From Pyrinomonadaceae bacterium (GTDB lineage: Bacteria; Acidobacteriota; Blastocatellia; Pyrinomonadales; Pyrinomonadaceae), in NCBI GenBank assembly GCA_036277115.1, contig DASUNM010000027.1, forward strand, positions 620,001 to 684,000: 64,000 nt of DNA. The letters are read 5' to 3'. Made by a program: the position numbers and the translations under genes. The notes under the pieces were generated by a model, which saw nothing but the letters and a program-made list of their open reading frames with translations, had not been told where the DNA came from and ran no database searches. Below are positions 60,230 to 64,000 of the stretch, one piece after another; the first letter of the stretch is position 1; every line of letters starts with the position of its first letter.

Positions 60230-63200
60230 ATGCCGCGCACTCAACGTGTATTTAGATCAATGAAGTCAGGTCTCGTCATCATCACGATACTTCTTCTAAC
60301 CACAGTCTTTGCCTTTGCCCAGTCAGGTTCGAACGGCACGCTCACGGGCGTGGTACAGGATCCCAACGGCGCTCACATCAGCGGCGTGACTGTCACCGCA
60401 AAAAACATCGCGACCGGCGCAACGCGCACCACGACCACTTCGGATGACGGCCGATGGAGTTTGCCCGGACTCACAGTGGGCGCATACGAAGTAACTTACG
60501 AAATGACGGGTTTCAAAAAATTGGTGCGCGCCGGCGTCGAAGTAGAAGCCAGCGTGCCTAGAACTTTGGAAGACAAACTCGAGATTGGCGAAATCGGCGC
60601 GGTCATCAACGTGATGGAGGGTGCGTCGCTGATTTCCGCCGAAACTTCTACGGTGGCTCGACAGCTCTCTTCGGAGCAGTTGGTGCAGGTGCCAACATCC
60701 ACGCGCAGCTTCACACAGTTGTTGTCGGCTGAAGCGGGCGTCAGCACCGACCTGTCGCCAGTGCTGACTAATGGCAACGGAAACCAATCACCCTCCGTGA
60801 ACGGCACGCGCACTACCAGCACCAGTCTCTTCTTCAACGGCATTGACGCGACGAACATCACGACGAATGAAGGCTCGCTGAACGATAACATCGCGCCCGC
60901 GCCTGAGACTTTGCAGGAGGTAAAGCTGCAAACTTCGCTTTACGATGCATCGACGGGACGATCCGGCGGCGGCAACTTCCAGCTCATTACCAAGCAGGGC
61001 GGAAACACTTTCAACGGCAGCGCTTACTACTATCTCCAAAACGAAAAGTTCAATGCGAACGATTTTTTCTTCAACAAGGAAGGCATCGCGCGGCCCAAAG
61101 CGCGACGCAATGAAGCCGGGTTCACGCTCGGTGGACCCGTCGTCAAGGATCGGTTCTTCTTCTTTGGCAGCTATCAATACACAGACGCCGCTACCGGTTT
61201 CGTCCCTACCGCACGAAGCGTAACGGTGTTGCCGGCGGCGCTGAGACACATTACCGGAGCGCGTACGGCTGACAATCTCGCGGCCGCTTTCAATCTGGAA
61301 AATGGATGCACGGTAGGCGTGAACTGCCTCACCGCCGCGGACATTTCTCCGGTCGCGGTGACCTTGTTCAATTTGATCAACCCGGTGACTGGCGATTTTG
61401 TGATTCCGTCGCCGCGTGCCGGCGCACGCCTGATTGGCGTCGATCGCGCAGGAGCGCGAGCCTTTCAGTTTGGGTTGGCGCCCGGCATCGTGTCGCGCAC
61501 GCGTCAGGAAAATAATCGCTTGGTGCAACAACTCAACGTGTTTCCTTCACAGTTCACGCAACATCAGTTCAGCACGAGGCTGGACGGCCGTCTAACCAGG
61601 GCGAACACTTTGAGCGGCACGTTTTTCTACAGCAAGTTTCCGGGCCTCGACTCATTCCCCGACCCGTCGAGCCTGGCTTCGCCTTTCACCCTTCAGCGGG
61701 CTGATCAGAATCGCACCCTCGCAATCTCAGACCAGCACGTATTCGGCCCAACGCTAATCAATGAAGCGCGCTTCGGCTATTTCTATCTCAACAACACTCG
61801 GAGTCTCGATGAACCGTTCCTGGCCCAGGGCTTTACCAGCGCGGCGCTGGGCATCGCAAATCCGGCGCTCTTATTCGATGACAGCCCCGGCACGCGACGC
61901 CTGGGCCACTTCATTGGCCGGCCCGGCACGAACATGTCGCAGTTTTCATTCGGCGGGCCAAACGATTCGTTCAACCGGCGCAAGCAGCAAACCTTCAGCT
62001 TCTCCGACACCATTACCTGGATTTCGGGCAAACACACGCTGCGGTTCGGCGGCGACTTCAAGAGTCATCGGTACGATTCGAATCTGCCGGAAGAGCAGGC
62101 GACTGAATTCGAAAAGTTCGACAGCTTCACGCAACTGCTGACCGGTAACGCGACGGAAGCTGACACGCAATTCGGTACTACCGAAAAGAGTTTCCGATTC
62201 CGGGACTACAGCGTATTCATCACTGACGATTGGCGGCTGTCGAGAAAGCTAACGCTCAACGCCGGCATGCGATACGAACTGTTTATGTGGCCCACTGAGA
62301 AACAAGGACGAATTGGTAACTTTGACTTTACTGCATTCGAACCGTGCTTCACGGCCGCGGGAGCGACCAACGCGCTTTGTGACAATCCATCGTCAGGGTT
62401 CCTGGTGCCGTCGAATGTGCAGACCACCGGTTTAGCCAACGTCGATGCCGCAATCAACGCCACTGCGAAAGCCGCCAACAATCACACGCTCAACGGGCAG
62501 GACACGAACAACTTCGCGCCGCGTGTCGGGTTTGCCTATTCGCCGCTTGATTCAAATCGCATGGTTATTCGCGGCGGTTTCGGAGTCTTCTATGACCGGC
62601 CGTCGGCAGCATTCATCAACACTGTCTTCAGCAACTATCCATTCCTGCGGGAAATTGAAATCACGGTGCCCTCGGGCAATGTGCCTATCGCCAATGCGTT
62701 CGCGGCGCAGCCGACTACGCTTGGTCTGAATAACTGGTTGCCGTTCCGTATTGTGCGCGGATCGGGAAGTGCCGGCACATATGTGATCCGCGACAACACT
62801 GGCGTCACTGCGGACGCGCGCGGCAACGCGACCGTGGGAGCAAATCTCGGCAACATCGCTGAGACGTTTGAGTTTCGTGCGGTCGATCGCAACTTGAAGA
62901 CGCCTTTGGTCCAGCAATGGAATTTGGGTGCGCAATTCGAACTGACGAAGAACCTGGTTGTCGAAGCGCGTTACGTCGGCACGCGCGGCCGTAATTTGCT
63001 GCAAGCGGTCGCGTTCAATCAGGGCTTCGACCTGAATGATTCGACGACGCCCGATCATATTTATGAACGGTTCAATCAGGCCTACGTCGCCGCCGGAGCT
63101 CCGAACGGGCCGCTAAATGGAGGCGCGACTGCGCGGGCGAGAGGACTTGGCCGCGCGTTCGGGTTTGCGAATCCGTACCTGGGCGGTGGAACGGCGACCT

Positions 63201-64000
63201 GCGCAGGCGGTGTCCTTGGTGGCGTAGCCGGCGCTTCGATAGATCTGAATCTGGCTAATCCGATCACGTGCTCAGGCAGCACGCTCGGTGGCGGTCAAAT
63301 CATTAACTTCGAAGCGCGCGTGCCGGTGCTAGGCTTCAACGTGCCGGAAGCGCTCCAACTGCGTTCGAACGGCGAGTCGGATTATCACGGCGCGCAATTC
63401 ACCGTGACGCACCGGCTCTCGAAAGGTTTGCACTTCAACGCGGCCTACACGTTTTCGAGATCGGAAGACACCAGCTCAACCGATCCGGGCAGCACTGCCG
63501 GATCGGGCAAGCCCGACGTGCCGAACACCGGATTCGTCGTGCAGGGCGATCAGCGCAACCTGGAAGCGAACCGCGCGGTTTCAGATTTTGATCGCACGCA
63601 TCGGTTCAGCCTGAACTTTGTTTATGATTTGCCGTTCGGCTCAAAGAGCAGGTTTCTCTCGGGCTGGCAGTTGTCAGGATTCTTCCAGGCACAGACCGGC
63701 ACGCCGTACAGCATCTTCGCGCCCGAGCCGGAACTGCAAACGGCTCCACAGTACGCGGATCTTGTGCGCGGCTCAGGCGGCCTGTACCGGCTCGGCTTTG
63801 GGCGGCCCAATCTTTGTGGTGATGTGACCCAGCAGGGCGCCGACATTACTGAAGCTGCTTTCAACCGCGGCGCGTTGTGCACGGCCTTTGGGCAGAACGG
63901 GAACTTATCGCGAAACGCTTTGCGCGCGCCATCGCAATCGCGTCTGGATCTTGGGATCGTCAAGCGCACCAGGATAAGCGAGCGCGTGGTCGCCGAATTT
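60230..64000 (+). CDS. Oar-like TonB-dependent receptor with CarboxypepD-reg domain (incomplete)
   Basis: At least 1257 residues, open to the right edge with no stop seen. The signal peptide (about 13-31, LVIITILLLTTVFAFAQ) leads to a carboxypeptidase-regulatory-like domain (about 34-115: GTLTGVVQDPNGAHISGVTV) and a plug (about 130-235: PSVNGTRTTSTSLFFNGIDA). The beta barrel follows, with strands such as FRDYSVFITDDWRLSRKLTL and the Oar-type turns FGGDFKSHRYD and FGVFYDRPSA. Such outer-membrane receptors import polymers or other large ligands in Acidobacteriota. The gene starts 225 bp after PhoX. The last 100 or so residues are probably missing. Confidence 0.93.
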   Translation, partial: MPRTQRVFRSMKSGLVIITILLLTTVFAFAQSGSNGTLTGVVQDPNGAHISGVTVTAKNIATGATRTTTTSDDGRWSLPGLTVGAYEVTYEMTGFKKLVRAGVEVEASVPRTLEDKLEIGEIGAVINVMEGASLISAETSTVARQLSSEQLVQVPTSTRSFTQLLSAEAGVSTDLSPVLTNGNGNQSPSVNGTRTTSTSLFFNGIDATNITTNEGSLNDNIAPAPETLQEVKLQTSLYDASTGRSGGGNFQLITKQGGNTFNGSAYYYLQNEKFNANDFFFNKEGIARPKARRNEAGFTLGGPVVKDRFFFFGSYQYTDAATGFVPTARSVTVLPAALRHITGARTADNLAAAFNLENGCTVGVNCLTAADISPVAVTLFNLINPVTGDFVIPSPRAGARLIGVDRAGARAFQFGLAPGIVSRTRQENNRLVQQLNVFPSQFTQHQFSTRLDGRLTRANTLSGTFFYSKFPGLDSFPDPSSLASPFTLQRADQNRTLAISDQHVFGPTLINEARFGYFYLNNTRSLDEPFLAQGFTSAALGIANPALLFDDSPGTRRLGHFIGRPGTNMSQFSFGGPNDSFNRRKQQTFSFSDTITWISGKHTLRFGGDFKSHRYDSNLPEEQATEFEKFDSFTQLLTGNATEADTQFGTTEKSFRFRDYSVFITDDWRLSRKLTLNAGMRYELFMWPTEKQGRIGNFDFTAFEPCFTAAGATNALCDNPSSGFLVPSNVQTTGLANVDAAINATAKAANNHTLNGQDTNNFAPRVGFAYSPLDSNRMVIRGGFGVFYDRPSAAFINTVFSNYPFLREIEITVPSGNVPIANAFAAQPTTLGLNNWLPFRIVRGSGSAGTYVIRDNTGVTADARGNATVGANLGNIAETFEFRAVDRNLKTPLVQQWNLGAQFELTKNLVVEARYVGTRGRNLLQAVAFNQGFDLNDSTTPDHIYERFNQAYVAAGAPNGPLNGGATARARGLGRAFGFANPYLGGGTATCAGGVLGGVAGASIDLNLANPITCSGSTLGGGQIINFEARVPVLGFNVPEALQLRSNGESDYHGAQFTVTHRLSKGLHFNAAYTFSRSEDTSSTDPGSTAGSGKPDVPNTGFVVQGDQRNLEANRAVSDFDRTHRFSLNFVYDLPFGSKSRFLSGWQLSGFFQAQTGTPYSIFAPEPELQTAPQYADLVRGSGGLYRLGFGRPNLCGDVTQQGADITEAAFNRGALCTAFGQNGNLSRNALRAPSQSRLDLGIVKRTRISERVVAEF

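Noticed and set aside
60323..61531. Minus-strand frames under the TonB receptor gene
   Set aside because: The plus-strand receptor frame is continuous from 60230 to the window edge with clear domains; the minus frames have none.
1..64000. tRNA, rRNA or known riboswitch
   Set aside because: I looked for tRNA-like cloverleaf ends, ribosomal conserved stretches and common riboswitch cores in the gaps and saw none. A covariance-model search would be more sensitive.

Overview
The window looks like chromosomal DNA of an Acidobacteriota member, most plausibly Blastocatellia/Pyrinomonadales. This is inferred from protein families only: two neighbouring VWFA-related acidobacterial-type secreted proteins, an Oar-like TonB-dependent receptor with a carboxypeptidase-regulatory N-domain, M28/M61 secreted peptidases, a MoaD-MoaE fusion and a PEP-CTERM protein. 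No rRNA, tRNA, CRISPR, prophage or IS transposase was recognised. Most genes are housekeeping or secreted-protein genes in short operons.

Layout. 1-4.9 kb: moaA (cut by the left edge), a small conserved protein, a KAS III/type III PKS-like thiolase, a zinc alcohol dehydrogenase, a membrane-anchored protein and a c-type cytochrome, all on the minus strand. 5-11.5 kb (plus): purF, a BamE-like lipoprotein overlapping serC, a TolB-like propeller protein, a small exported protein and an M28 peptidase with PDZ. 11.7-13.6 kb (minus): glycine-rich RRM protein, a two-anchor hypothetical and a lone CheW. 13.7-18.8 kb (plus): AhpD-like CMD protein, thioredoxin-NHL protein, ferritin-like protein, zinc-ribbon rhomboid, 3-hydroxyacyl-CoA dehydrogenase. 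19-22.3 kb: DNase II-like secreted protein, PEP-CTERM protein, exported hypothetical. 22.3-27.2 kb (minus): glycosyltransferase, Gfo/Idh oxidoreductase and two tandem alkaline-phosphatase-superfamily enzymes in one overlapping operon. 27.5-38 kb: secreted adenosine deaminase, inositol monophosphatase, plsC, a PilZ-PilZ protein, gyrA, a seven-repeat propeller protein, moaD-moaE fusion, LON-domain protein, pterin dehydratase. 38-45 kb: two VWFA proteins and a 1512-aa hybrid sensor kinase. 45-49.7 kb (minus): VOC, M61 peptidase, DinB and alpha/beta hydrolase. 50-60 kb: a complete phosphate module, pstS-pstC-pstA-pstB-phoU-phoB-phoR on the minus strand, with a DUF47 protein, Pit transporter and PhoX-like phosphatase on the plus strand. 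60.2 kb to the right edge: an incomplete Oar-like TonB-dependent receptor.

The most distinctive signal is not a gene. At least a dozen different short imperfect palindromes, with arms of about 10-30 bp and totals of about 30-250 bp, fill the gaps between genes. Many touch coding sequence: they supply stop codons, C-terminal residues, candidate signal peptides, a start region (pstC) and an in-frame insertion in the alcohol dehydrogenase. One family (about 125 bp) occurs in two near-complete copies and one half copy within 2 kb. Other points worth checking are the bacterial DNase II homologue, the MoaD-MoaE fusion with a buried Gly-Gly, the seven-repeat protein and the degenerate receiver domain in the hybrid kinase.
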